NCBI GenBank assembly: GCA_905221605.1
Contig: CAJNDS010002234.1
Span: 396,849 to 460,848 of the forward strand
Source: Symbiodinium natans
Taxonomy: Eukaryota > Sar > Dinophyceae > Suessiales > Symbiodiniaceae
Direction: 5' to 3'
DNA: 64,000 bases
In this document: positions 10,470 through 22,400 of the stretch, piece by piece
Position numbering within the stretch: position 1 is the first letter of the stretch
Layout: every line of letters begins with the position of its first letter
Notes under the pieces: generated by a model
Databases searched by the model: none
The model's input: the letters and a program-made list of their open reading frames with translations, nothing else
What the model was told of the DNA's origin: nothing
Program-made: the position numbers and the translations under genes

Positions 10470-13400
10470 ATTTGGGGGGGGGGGGGGGGGGCGGTAGATT
10501 TTGGGGTCTTGGGCAAGAGCTTGGACTTTGAGGCTTAGGGCAGGGTAAGAAGGGCACCTTTAGATCAACGCCCTGTAAGTATGAGGCCTATGACTACGAG
10601 TCTTCGCCCGATAGAAAGCCGGCACAAAGCCCAGACATACACCATGAACTCAAACCCTATACCTTAAGCTTCTTAAGCTTAAACCCTAAAAGCCCTAAAC
10701 CGCCACTGGCAAGGCGCCCGTTAAGCGCGTGGAGGAAGCGCAGGCGGACGCCTCGGATGAGGAGGCGGACGAGGAGGAGGAGGACGAGGAGGCCCCGTTG
10801 AAGTGCTTGGGATCAAGCGCGACTAAGCTCCCAGACCCTGCTTGAAGGTTCATGGGTGGTTTTGAGTCGCCGGTTTTCTAGGCTAGGTACCCGGCATAGC
10901 CAGTTTGAGGAGATCAGTCCCCCAAAGTCTCATCCCTGGCACTGCGCGGATCAGGCCCGCAAGCGGCGGCTGCAGGCTGGCCGCACCGACATCCTCGGCC
11001 CTTTGGCATCAGAGGGTCTGTGACTCTTTGCGGAGGGCTTTGGGTTTGAAGCTGTTTGTGGGGCCAGAGAACTATGGGGCTGAACACACCGCATTGTGAA
11101 CAACTGGGTGGGGACACGTGAAGTGGAATTTTACTACTCATGCGGAGGGCCTGCAACAGCATGCAGTAGGATACGACCAAGATATGGGAGGGGGGGGGGA
11201 GGGCGGGGGGTTTAGCAATGTGAGTATTTTAACCCTTTGTATACATTATAAAGAAGTCAGACAGAAAACCCATAGCGTAGAAAAAAAGCAACGCCCGAAT
11301 GTCTGGATGCGAAGGCATGGACGGTTGCGCCTTATTCTGCTTCATCTGGCTCCTCACCACGGGTGTGCCTGAGCAGCACCCTGTCCAAAGCTGTCGCCTT
11401 GTATTTTGTACCTTTTGCAAACAAAACTCCCATGATCAAGGAACGGGACTTGAAAGAAGGGACCCAGCTTCAGGGTGATCCAAGCTTAGGGTTCAGGTCT
11501 CTCTCTCTCTCCCCCTCCCTCCCTCCCTCCCTCCCTCCCTCCCTCCCTCTCCCTCTGTCTCCCTCTCTCTCTCTCTCTCTTTCTCTCTCTTTCTCTCACT
11601 CTCTCTTTCGCCTCAGTCGATCAAGCTCTCAATTAGCTAGTCAGCCACGCGGATGGATGCAGGTCCTTTTCTCGATGCTGTACTTCAGCATCTGGGCCCG
11701 TGATCGCAACTTCTTCGCGCCGCTTCAGTATCTTGCAGGCTTGTGGTATTTTCCAGGTTTTAATGCCAATTTGTTTCGAGGACTGCCTGGAAACCAAGTT
11801 TTCGCAAGCCTCGCTCTCAGAACCGCAGAGTATTCTGCAGCCAGTGGAGTCATCCAAGGCGCACCAGGGTCGGCAAATTCTTCCACGGCGGGGTGGCAGC
11901 GATTCTTGCTCCACGGCAGGCAACGAGTGCACGTGTCTGTTTCTTGCCGCCTTGCAGCGACACTGGCGCCACTCAGTGCGATGATGTCATGCGGATGACA
12001 GCAAATCCAGCATGCAGACTGGTGAGAGAAGTAAGGAATGACCCCCTGGAGACGGACGCGTTAATGTGTGAACTGATGCGGACACAAGACGAGCAACGGC
12101 GATTTCTGCCCCACGCCGAATTGGCTGTGTTTTCTTTGTGCCGGCTCTTGACGCAACGTGTGTCTCAAGTTTTATGTCCATAGCACAGTCATAGCAGTCT
12201 CGAGTCAGACAAGTGCTGTCAGAGAGGCTGCACTTGGACTGGCAAGAAGATGCAAAGCAAACGTATTGAAATGGTGACGGTTGATCATGAACGGCTGCTT
12301 TGCTGAGCCCATCAAGGGCTGTCCAACAGACCCCGGTTCATGCCACGGGTCTTGAAAGCCATGGGCCATGGGTCTTGAACGGGCCGTGCGTGGTGGTTTT
12401 TTAGTATCTTATTCTCCATATGCTGGTTCTGCTTGTTCAGGTAATGAGAGGCCTCTCCATAAGTGGTACAGCAGGTGCTGCTGAGTTTTTTGGGCCAACA
12501 GCTGGTTCCAATGACCAGCAGTGTAAGTCTTAGTAAGGCGACAAACTTCTAACTGCACACAGGACCTTGCCACTCCTGCTCCCCCCCCAAATGCTTTCCG
12601 GACACTCCACGTCCAAAACCCGAAGAAACCTAAAGAGCCACCATCCAAGCTCAAGGACTTCCCCATGGCTTACCTAAACGCTCAAACCGCCGAACCGCAC
12701 ACCTCTAGACCCTAAGCCTTCTAAGCCTGAATTCCACATCCTTGCATGCGCCTTGTAATTTGAGGGCATTCCAGGCCCGGCCCGGGACATCAACTCCCCA
12801 CAGGTTGATAGAGCCACGCCCACTGTCCCGCGGTTCCAAGAACAGCTCAGCAATATTATAGCATGTGTATATATATATATATATATATTGTATTCATACG
12901 GTATATTCGAATTTCTTATTGTAAAGTATTCAAATCTTTTATCTCTATTTTGTAAAGTATTCAAATCTCTTATCTCTATTTATATACCCCGAAAGTCGCA
13001 CGAGCCAAACTCCCCCCCCCCCCCCCCCAAACATGAAGCCCAAAGCCCGAACACGCCTGCTGAACTCTATCAGCCCCTTCAACACCCCCCCCCCCCCCCC
13101 CCTTACTGAAAGACTCCAGCTCCTTTGATTGTTAAGGCTTAGGGTTTAGGGTTTCGAGTTTGTAGGGTTTGTACTTCACAGGGTTTCTTGGGTTTATAGG
13201 GTTTAAGGGTTGATGGGTTTCTAGGGTTTGCAGGGTTCATAGGGTTTATAGGGTTTCTAGGCCTTCCAGGGTTTAGGGGGTTTAGGGGGTTTAGAGGGTT
13301 TAGGGTTCCTCATCCCGGCATGGGCAGCTTCGCCCTGGCGGCCTTCAGCGCACGCTCAGCGACGCCACGGGCCGCCTTGCGGCACGACCGGTGCCCTGTC

Positions 13401-16400
13401 TCAGCCGGAGGGCTGTTTAGGGGTTAGGGGTTAGGGTGTAGGGTTTAGGGTTTCTTCAGGGTTTAGTTGGGGGGGGGGGGGGGTGCCTTGGGTTCAACGC
13501 TTGGGGGGGCTTCTGGGTTTTCTACGGGGTAGTGTGGAGTGGAACAGTCTTATATGGTCTTAAAGGGCTTGCGCCTTATGTTTACGGATTTGGGCTTATG
13601 GAGATTTTGTCCCCCAAGTCTAACTCGGACCCCTGAGGTTGCACCCTTGTTTTGGGGACCCTTTCTAAATAACCTCAATTAGGGCCACACTAGAAGTAAA
13701 AAAGGGAACCTCTCAGCGGTACATCAAGGTGTGGGGTTTGCCTTCAATGCGCTACTTTTGTCCTCAGCGCCCCAAGTGCCCAAACCCGACACTTAAAACC
13801 CCAAGCAAGACAGCTTTCGGGAACTTTAGGGCTTCAGGCGTTTATAAAAGGTTTTGGGGATTATTGGGGTGTTAAAGACCCCTGAGCCCTATAACCTTAG
13901 ACATCCCAAACCTTTCAGCCTTCGGGTGTCGTTGTGTCCTTACAAATGGCAGAATGTAATCTCCAATAGTTCGGTGATGACCCCCCAAGATTCAAAAGGA
14001 AGGTTTAACATTTGAACCGTTTAAGCATTCCAAGCCCTAAACCCTAAACCCTTGAAACCAAGATTTCAGGACCCCGCCTGGACCCGAACAGAGCCGCGAG
14101 CCGTGTCCCAGGCCCTCACGGCCAGCTCCAAGTCGAACGCTTCTGGCGGCCTGGCAGAGTGCTTTCATGTTATACGGGCTCTCCAACTTAGGGTCCCGTT
14201 TTGGGCCGCGGGTTTGGTTTAGGGCATTTTGGGGTGTCGAGCTTTGTGTGTTCTGGAGTGGCAGCACATGGTGCATGATTCTTTGGCATGCAGCTCTTCC
14301 GAAATCAGCTCTTAAGGTCAAAAGAAGAGCATCCCCTAAATTACGGGTCCCGACCATCCTGTAGGCCCGTAATCGGGGTTGATCTAAGTTGCAGAAACCT
14401 GTACCTTACAGTGGCGGGAACCTAAAGAGGGCCCAGCACAAAAAAAAACTCCCCGCCGAAGGGTTCATGGATACCTGGCAATCAGGGGGAGGCAACGCAG
14501 TGACGTAGGGTTTAGGGATTAGACTTTAGGGGTTGGTTTGGGGTTTCCGTGTTGCTGGTCGAACTTCTTTGAACCCAAAGCCCTTAGCCTGCAACTCTGA
14601 GAGTCCCTAAACGCCCATGCCGCAGACATCAGATCAAGTCTGCAGTACTTAGTTGCAGTATCCATCGATATTTCCATGACCCCTCTTGGAAGCCCTGTTC
14701 CTGGGTTTGTTGGTGTTTCAAGTTTGGTAGGCGTGAGTCGTTCCAGCCTTGTCGCAGCATCCCGCCCACCCCGCCACCCCGCCACCTCGCCCAACACCCC
14801 CAAGCAAGAGAATGCCGCACCGCCCCTCCCCCCTAAGCCCGCCTGAAGCCCCTGCTCCCAAAACCTGAAGCCCCTCAGCACCTCAGGTTTAATAAGGATG
14901 CGGTAACTAACGCCTACAATAAGTACTCCGTAGGAGTCCTGTGATGTCATACGATATAGCCACGGGGTTCATATTTCGGTGGTCTGGGGACAACAAAAAA
15001 CAGCGGCATTCAGGTTGATGTTAACAACATCCGCGGCCGCGGCCGGGAGGCACGCTTCGCTGCTCGGCAGCAAAAAACCCCTCTAGTCGTGCTCTTACTA
15101 CAGTATGCTTGGGTTAGGATCCCTTGTAAACCGAATGAACCCGAAAACGGGCACTTCTTGATTTCCTAGGTTCCTTGGGAGCCTAGGCAGACTGGTGAAG
15201 AGTTTTTTGGGCTGCGGCTACGGTTTAGGACTATGAAGCCTGTCGTTTACATACAGCGAGAGAAGATACGGACGAAGAAAACAGGGATGGCATGAGAAGG
15301 GAACACACCCTGCTCCTTCAGCTTGCCATTTCTTGGGGAACGGACAAGTATGAAAGGAAGACACAAGAAGACCTCTCTTCTGCTCTCTCTTTTTGTTTTT
15401 CCTTTTCTTCTCGGAGCGATGGAGAGGGGAGAGGGACAGCACGAATGGGAGGAACGAAAACGCAGAGAGAAATGACAAGAAACAGCTGAGAGGGAGAGAC
15501 AGAACGAGAAACAAGCAATGAATGAATAGTGAAGATACATACGAGTAGATGAGAGAACGAAGACTTCACCTTTCTCCCCTCTTTACCCTCTGCTTGTTCC
15601 GGAAGGAATTTCAGGAAATAGCATTGGATCGAAAATTGATCTTCGGCAGCCCGAATTAAAGTTTCGATAACAGAAGAGATCACAACAAAGGATGTGTAAA
15701 GTTCTATGCCACAAGGGTTATTGTTGAAGTTGTTGGGAATCATTGTTTCGTTCGGTGGTTCAATGCGTGGCGGAAGTCTGCCGCAAACTGAAGCGTACAG
15801 GTTCGACCCACAGAGGGCCTGCAGGGTTTACCTGATTTCGAGAGGTTCGTTCTTTGAGTAAGGACGTCGCACAGGGACCCTAACAGTAGACCCCCAAATA
15901 GCAGTATGCCCTTTTTATCAGGGCCCCAATAGGGTATCCCCTAATTTTGGTAAACCCCCACATGTTCAGGACATGACCTCTGTCAGCTTTCTTTGCTGGC
16001 TCCTGGCATGGGCGGGCGACAGCACCCGCTGCGACTTCAAGGAGGTCTGGTCTGAATTTATGGTTTAGGGTTTAGGCTTTAGAGATAAGGGTTTAGGGTT
16101 AAGGGGCCTGAGCCCTGAACCCTGACCCCAAGCCCTCTTGGAACACTCTAGGATCTCAAATCTGAGGTCCCCAATGAGCCCTAAGCGGTTGGAGTCTCGG
16201 AAGCACAGATTCCTCCCCCCCAATAAGCCCCGGCAAACTCGGGAAAGCCAAACCCATAAAGAATTCGTAGAAGCCCCTCAAGCCCCTACAATCCCTCATC
16301 CCGCAACCCTCAACCCTAAACCCTAAACCCTAAGGGAGGTCGTTGCCGTGCTTGACCACGGCCAGCGCCCCGGGGCCTACGACCTGGGTGCCGCCTCGGT

Positions 16401-19400
16401 GGCCTTTGCCGGGCCGAGGAGGTCTTTTGGGGTTGAGGGTTTAGGGTTTAGGTCCTGATCCTTGCCTTGGGGGCTACAGGAACGAACCCTCTAGGGCTCA
16501 CTTGGCACTGGGGTCAAGTCATGCCGCGTTGTGTAAAGTCCCTCGACAGCGTGACCTGGGGGATTTACATATACAGCCTACATGTTGTAGGGTTGGGAAG
16601 TTATGCATGTATGAACCGGCCACAGCGTGAACCTGGTGGAAGTGCGCATTTCGCTTGTGTTGAGGAAGGCATGTATCTTATAAGCCCGACAAGGACCGCG
16701 GATGACCTGATCTGCCTTTTGGCAAGGCTTCTTGGCTCAAGCCAGATCGGGTCTTAAGCCTGCACGTTGGGGTCATGACAGCGGCCGAGGCGTCTCGCAC
16801 TCAAGCACCTGGTGGTGGTGGCCACCAGTGACCGTCTCTTGAGGCCGTGGAGCAGCAGAACACACCAGCACTGGATTCAGTATGGATACTCCTCTACAGG
16901 TGCAGGTGATGAGGGACTCCGTAACCATGCCATTGCTTCACCACTCGAAGTTCCTCAACGTACTTACTAATCTTAAATAGGGAAGTGGAGTCTCAAAAAG
17001 AGCCTGGTATGGTATGTGCCTTCAAGTCGGTGAAGAGTTTTGCCTTGGGGCGGTCTCAACTTCCAAGTTGCACAGGAAGAGAGCACGATCCTCGCCGGAG
17101 TCGCCAAAGCAGCAGCCGCGCAGCCCAGACACCCGCACGCTCCTGTTTAGGTGCGGAGTTTTGGGCTGGTAGGTTTGAAATTGAAGCGTCTAAGGCTTCT
17201 CGGGGCTTGCAGATCGAATTGCGTAGGAGTTTAGGACGACAGGTTGCGCAGAACTGTCAGGCGCTTAGGAGGACAGGTTCTGCTGAGCCTTGTGCTGTGC
17301 CAAGGGCTTAGGGTTAAGATTGCTCCTATCCTCAAGGCTTTGAAACTTGTACCCTAAGTGCCAACTTCATGCATGTGAAGATGTTGTTCTCTGCCGGCGT
17401 GGCCCAGGCTTCGCCGGATCCGCCACGAACAGGTTGGAGGAGAACGGGTTTCAGCGCAAACCACGTAATATGGGGGGTCGGAATAACTACTAATAATAAC
17501 CCCCAAAACCCTATTCTAAGGCCCCTAGTACGCCAAGCTAGCTGCTGCATCGTGAGGGGCCACGCAGTGTACCGCTGCTTCCAAGGGGATTCTTGCGGGG
17601 ATGTCCTCCCTCTTCACGACATGAAGCCACGTAAAACTCCCAAGCCGCGACTCTCGGCAGGATCTCGAGGATTCGCGACGTGGGTTTCATCGACGCTTGT
17701 CGTGGCATAATTAGGGCAGCCCTGGAGCACTTCTGGCCGATGTCGCCCGTGTACCCATTGACAAGCTTGTATGCTTTTTGCCATATTCGTGATATTACCC
17801 AGCTTCAATCATCTCAGAACAGGTTTGCAAGGGCCGACCTCCAGCGCCTCCTCCGCGACACACCCGTGCCCCAGCCGCCTCCGGTGTTGCAGGCTCTTCA
17901 TGAGGAGGCCGCCGCAGTGCAAACCCTAAACCCTAAACCCTAAACCCTAAACCCTAAACCCTAAACCCTAAACCCTAAACCCTAAACCCTGAACCTAAAC
18001 CCCTTGGAGTGCTGGGCAGCGCTCAGGGTGTGATCAGGGGAACAGGTGGGATGTGCGCCAGTGAGGCCTTGCACTGATAAGGTGTGACCTCCTGCGGCTT
18101 ATTCTTTCACACTGCATTGCCCTGCAGAAACAGCACATCCTAGTTATCTTTGCCTGTTTAGTACTATTGCAACGATGACAAAAATTGCATGCTGGGCACT
18201 TGTAAGGCTTTTGAAAGCACAGCGTATGGAATGAATCAGATCAAGTGATAGACCGCGCCAAGCACTTAGCAATCGCCTCAAGTATTAAAGGCTTTGATTA
18301 TTGACAGCTCGACATTTACTGCTTATTGCGTACTTCTTACTACTTACTGCTTACTGCTACTGACCACCCCAACCACTACTACCACTACTTTTCCGCGGAT
18401 AGTCAGGAGCAGAGTCAACGGGCAGACAGCCTGAGGAGTTCCTACGAGGAGCCGAGGCAGGGGAAGGATTCCTGGTGGTGTAGGAGCCAGGGAGTAATTT
18501 TTTTTGGGGGAACTTTGGCATGTTTATGTGAGATTTCCCGGGGACCAGGCCAACAAGCATTCATGTGCAGGTCGGCAAGAAGACGAAGAGCCATGTACAT
18601 GCTGGGATGGTTCGCCCCACTTTGGCAGAAGCTAAGCTTTTTGCAGGTCTCCAACAGTCATGTGTACACCTCTCTAAACCCCAAAGCCCATAAACCGACT
18701 CTGAACCTCATAAGCCCAGACCCTTATACACCCTAGCAAGCCCTGAAACCCTGTAAAACCTAAACCGGTACCCAGGTAGCCTTATAGACTCAGGCTCTCA
18801 TAAGCCCTCGCAAGCCCCAAACCCTGCAACCCTGACATAACTGTCAGGGACCTCCGCCGCCTGGCCGCCGTGCGACTGCAGGGATACCTTTCCACCGAGT
18901 GCAGGTCGAGGGTTGAGGGTTTTAGGGTTTAGGGATTCAGGGGTTCAGGGATTGAGAGATTCAGGGGTTCGGATTTAGGGATTCAGGGATTCAGAGTTCA
19001 GGGATTTAGGGTTCAGGGTATTGGGGTCTATGGGGCCTAGGGTCGTGGCCTCCAGGCTGAACAGGGCCGCATGCATCTCACGAGAAAGACTAATGGAGTT
19101 TAGGGTTTAAGCCGGGTTTAGGGTCTACGTTTCCAGGTTAAGGGTTAATAAGGGTTTATAGGCGATAGAGCTATGGTGAGAGTCTGTGGTTTCAGGTTCA
19201 AGTACGGGTTAAGGTTACGGTTTGCTGGAAGGCTTAGGGTTTCAGGGTGTCTCTGCGAACACAACAATCCTTACAGGGCATGTAGCAGCGGCCCGCATGC
19301 TGAGAAGCGAATCCACATAGCAGGTTAGAGCCTGCCACGGCCGTGTCTCAGCAGCAGCGACGGCTAGAGGAGGGTCCAGGTCTTGGGACCTGATCCGGAC

Positions 19401-22400
19401 CTGTTCCCCTCTATTATCAAGCCCAGAAAGGGCGCCCTCGAATTTTCAGTTCTCGGATTCTCGGATTTCACACTTCTGGCTCAAGTCGTAAGCAGTCCGA
19501 GTTGGGCCGGCTGTGCTTGGAAGGCTTGTGCAATTGACGGACTTGATTTCCTTTTTCCAGCACTCAGGGAACCATATCCGAGGCCGATGACGTGGCACTG
19601 AGGGTATCTCCTGCCACTGATGCTGACCTTCTTGCGGCGCTCGCAAGTCTGGAGCATGCGGGGCGTAGAAAAGAGCCCCTGCCATTGCCTTGCAAGAGTC
19701 GGGATTAGTGAAGGCACATGGCTTGACTGAGGCCTGTGAAAGGTATAAGTACAGTTGAAGCCAAGTCTCCGCATACCAGTAGTGAGGTCGCCTGATCAGG
19801 CCTGGCTGGTGCATTTATTTCTTATAGCAAGCCTGGAGACGAACTTTCTTTGAAGGACATCTAAAAATGGTGCGCATCGCTGAGGCTCCAGATGAAGCAG
19901 CTGTGCGCCGTGCTCACTGGCATGCAGGCCGTCTTCAAAGTCTTCGTCGCTACAGTATTCTGGATACCCCACTAAAGTGGACACCCAACTATAACTGGAG
20001 GTTCGAGGATTCTAGGAATTCGGGAGAGGGGAATGCTGGATGTGCTGGCGAAGGAAAGCACGCTGGCTGCAGCATATGGGTTTTGTTGGGCTGCACGCGG
20101 TTTGAGGCCCGTCATTGACTTTATTTTGCTTTCTCTACACGTGCTACACCCGGTAGGGTCAGAAGCCCAAACTCTTCAAGCGTTTCAGCCCTTAGCTCAA
20201 GCACTAGCCAGCTAAATTCAAGAACCAGCCCATATTTTTTTGGGGGGTCGCCACCCTTTTTAGGGCCTTGCTTTTAGAGAGGTCTCGCACAACTACGAGC
20301 AGGGCCAGCAGCTGTTGCAGAATCGAGACTTCAGCACCAGGCATCGGTGGCTTCGGGCCAGAGCAGTTTAGGTTCCAAGTCAAGCGCAGCCTCAGTTTCA
20401 TGCATATATATATACTAGCAATGAACGCATAGTATACATATATATATATACATATATACATATATATATGTATATATTTATACATATATATATATATATA
20501 TGCGGATATATATGTGTGTTATATGCTGTATATTCCGGTCACTACAGGTAAAAGTCCTAAGCCATCCTAAGCCCCCAAACCCAATATCCGAAACCCCTGA
20601 CAGCAACCCCATGTGAAGCTCCCCTTAACAGGTCTGCCTTCTTTCAGACGGTGCTGGAAATTGGCTCCGGGCTCGGAGTTGCTGTCGTGTGCTATTAGGC
20701 CCCCTAGGGTTTAGGGTTTAGGGTTTAGGGTTTGGGGTTTAGGTTTGGGGTTCAGTGGGGCGGGAGTTTTCAAATGATTCCTCGGATGTGGCCACGAGGA
20801 CGGCGGTACAAGATCTTGAATCCAGAGCGCATGCGCGACTCCTATGGGAAGCTGATGTACTTCCTCCAGGACAGCACGGTTTGAGGGAGTGGTCTGCTTG
20901 GAGGATCATGGGCAGTTATCAGTATAGGGTACCGTATACCTCACAATGCAGTGTGTAAATACAGCTGCCCTAGTCATGAATCGCGAAAGCCGAAACCATG
21001 AACCCTAAACTCCACTCAATGCCGGACTGAAGCCCTAGGACTTTGGAGAAGTGGGACTGAACCCATCTCTGCCAGGACTCGCGCAAGCCTGAAGTTAGAG
21101 ATCTTCTAGAGCCGGGCCCTTTGCGAAGTCATGCAAGTACCGGGAAAGCGACACACCAAGTCAGAAACGCCAAGTCCACTAGCGGCTCTAGAGCGTGCAG
21201 TGCTCTTTGAGGGGAACATCTCCACCCAATTCTCCTACAAAAGGAGATCCCAGAAAACCGCTAACCTGCCCCACATGGCCGTTCTCTGTGCCGGGGGCGT
21301 AAGGTTCGACATCGTGTCGCCTGTGCGCTCTGCGGCATCCTTGGAGCGTAATGCGCCAGGAGGTGATGTTGGTGTGTCATCTGAACTGTCTGGGTAACAC
21401 TAAGGATCCATGTACCTATAAAGTATGTACTTGGGACCTAAAGCTACTATGTAGGAAGCCCTTTGAGGCCCAAGTATATTCTATATAGGTACATGGATCT
21501 TTACGGTAATTGCGTAAGCACACAACGGTTGTGCCTTTGAATCACTTGCCTCCACCTAAACCCTGACGCCCTTCCTACATCATCACAGGACCCCACGCAA
21601 TCGCCTGTATGATTAGCGTGCGTATCTATATAGATATATATATATATACATCTTTTCATTTAATACGATACGTATGTGCATATATATATATGTATATAAG
21701 TTTACCCAGTTATTTGGGGAATATGGGGCTTGACAAGTTGTTTGCAGGTGTGGCAGGTGCTGTGTCGAAGTCCGAAGGGGACGCAGCTGCTGCAGGAGCT
21801 CAAGTCGGGGGTCGTAAGGATTACAAGATTAGGCCGTGTAAGGATTGCAAGATTAGGGCGTAAGTTTGGCCTCTACTTCTAAACCCTAAATCCGAAGCCT
21901 TAAACTATACTATAGACCCGAAGCCCTGGAACTAAACCATTGCTTTCATACTCGACTCAACAAGCTCAAGACCATGCATCTCAAATCTGAACAGCTATTC
22001 ACCCACAGCACGAAAGCATGCACATGTGTGTAGTCTCAAAGATAGTTCTTTGGAGTTAGGGGCTTTGTAACAGGGGTCCAAGAAGCGACCAGGATTTGGC
22101 ATAGCTCAGGTGCCGCGATCATTTATTATCACTGCCTCCGAATAACAGCTGCAACGCGAGGGTTCAGGGTTTATAGGGTTTAGGGATATATTCGCTGCTG
22201 CCCAAATTCCCCAAGCAGGACCCGCTGCTAAAAACCGCCACCATGGAAATCTCCAGCGAGGCTCCAATACCAGGACTTGAACCTTGAGGTTTAGGGTTGT
22301 GAGGGCTTGCCCTCAACCCTCTTCCCTAAACCACAGTTCCTGACATACCCCCCTTCGGGATCCGTGCGAAGCACCTCGTCAGTCTGTTTTGTTGCTTGCT

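Larger units (their letters stand above)
8257..19884 (+). other. 11.6-kb DUF2009 intron holding other exons
   Basis: Exon 8171-8256 (ending ACACT|GC) joins exon 19885-19927 in phase 2 to give PVAQTLLQMKQLCAVLTGMQ, which matches the uninterrupted DUF2009 order. Yet the interval contains at least ten other protein-like, splice-bounded + strand exons that fit no part of DUF2009. It is therefore a nested same-strand gene, or an assembly that interleaves two loci. Confidence 0.6.

Noticed and set aside
19470-19485. Relict dinoflagellate spliced leader (TGGCTCAAG)
   Set aside because: Only nine bases match at 19475 and again near 16733; the upstream CCGTAGCCATTT part is missing, and such a match is expected by chance.
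20641-20690. Methyltransferase motif I (VLEIGSGLG)
   Set aside because: The exon ends within it at ATTG|GC. Joined to exon 20799 it reads FFQTVLEIGRRYKILNPERM, the DUF2009 sequence; the glycine-rich part is intron.
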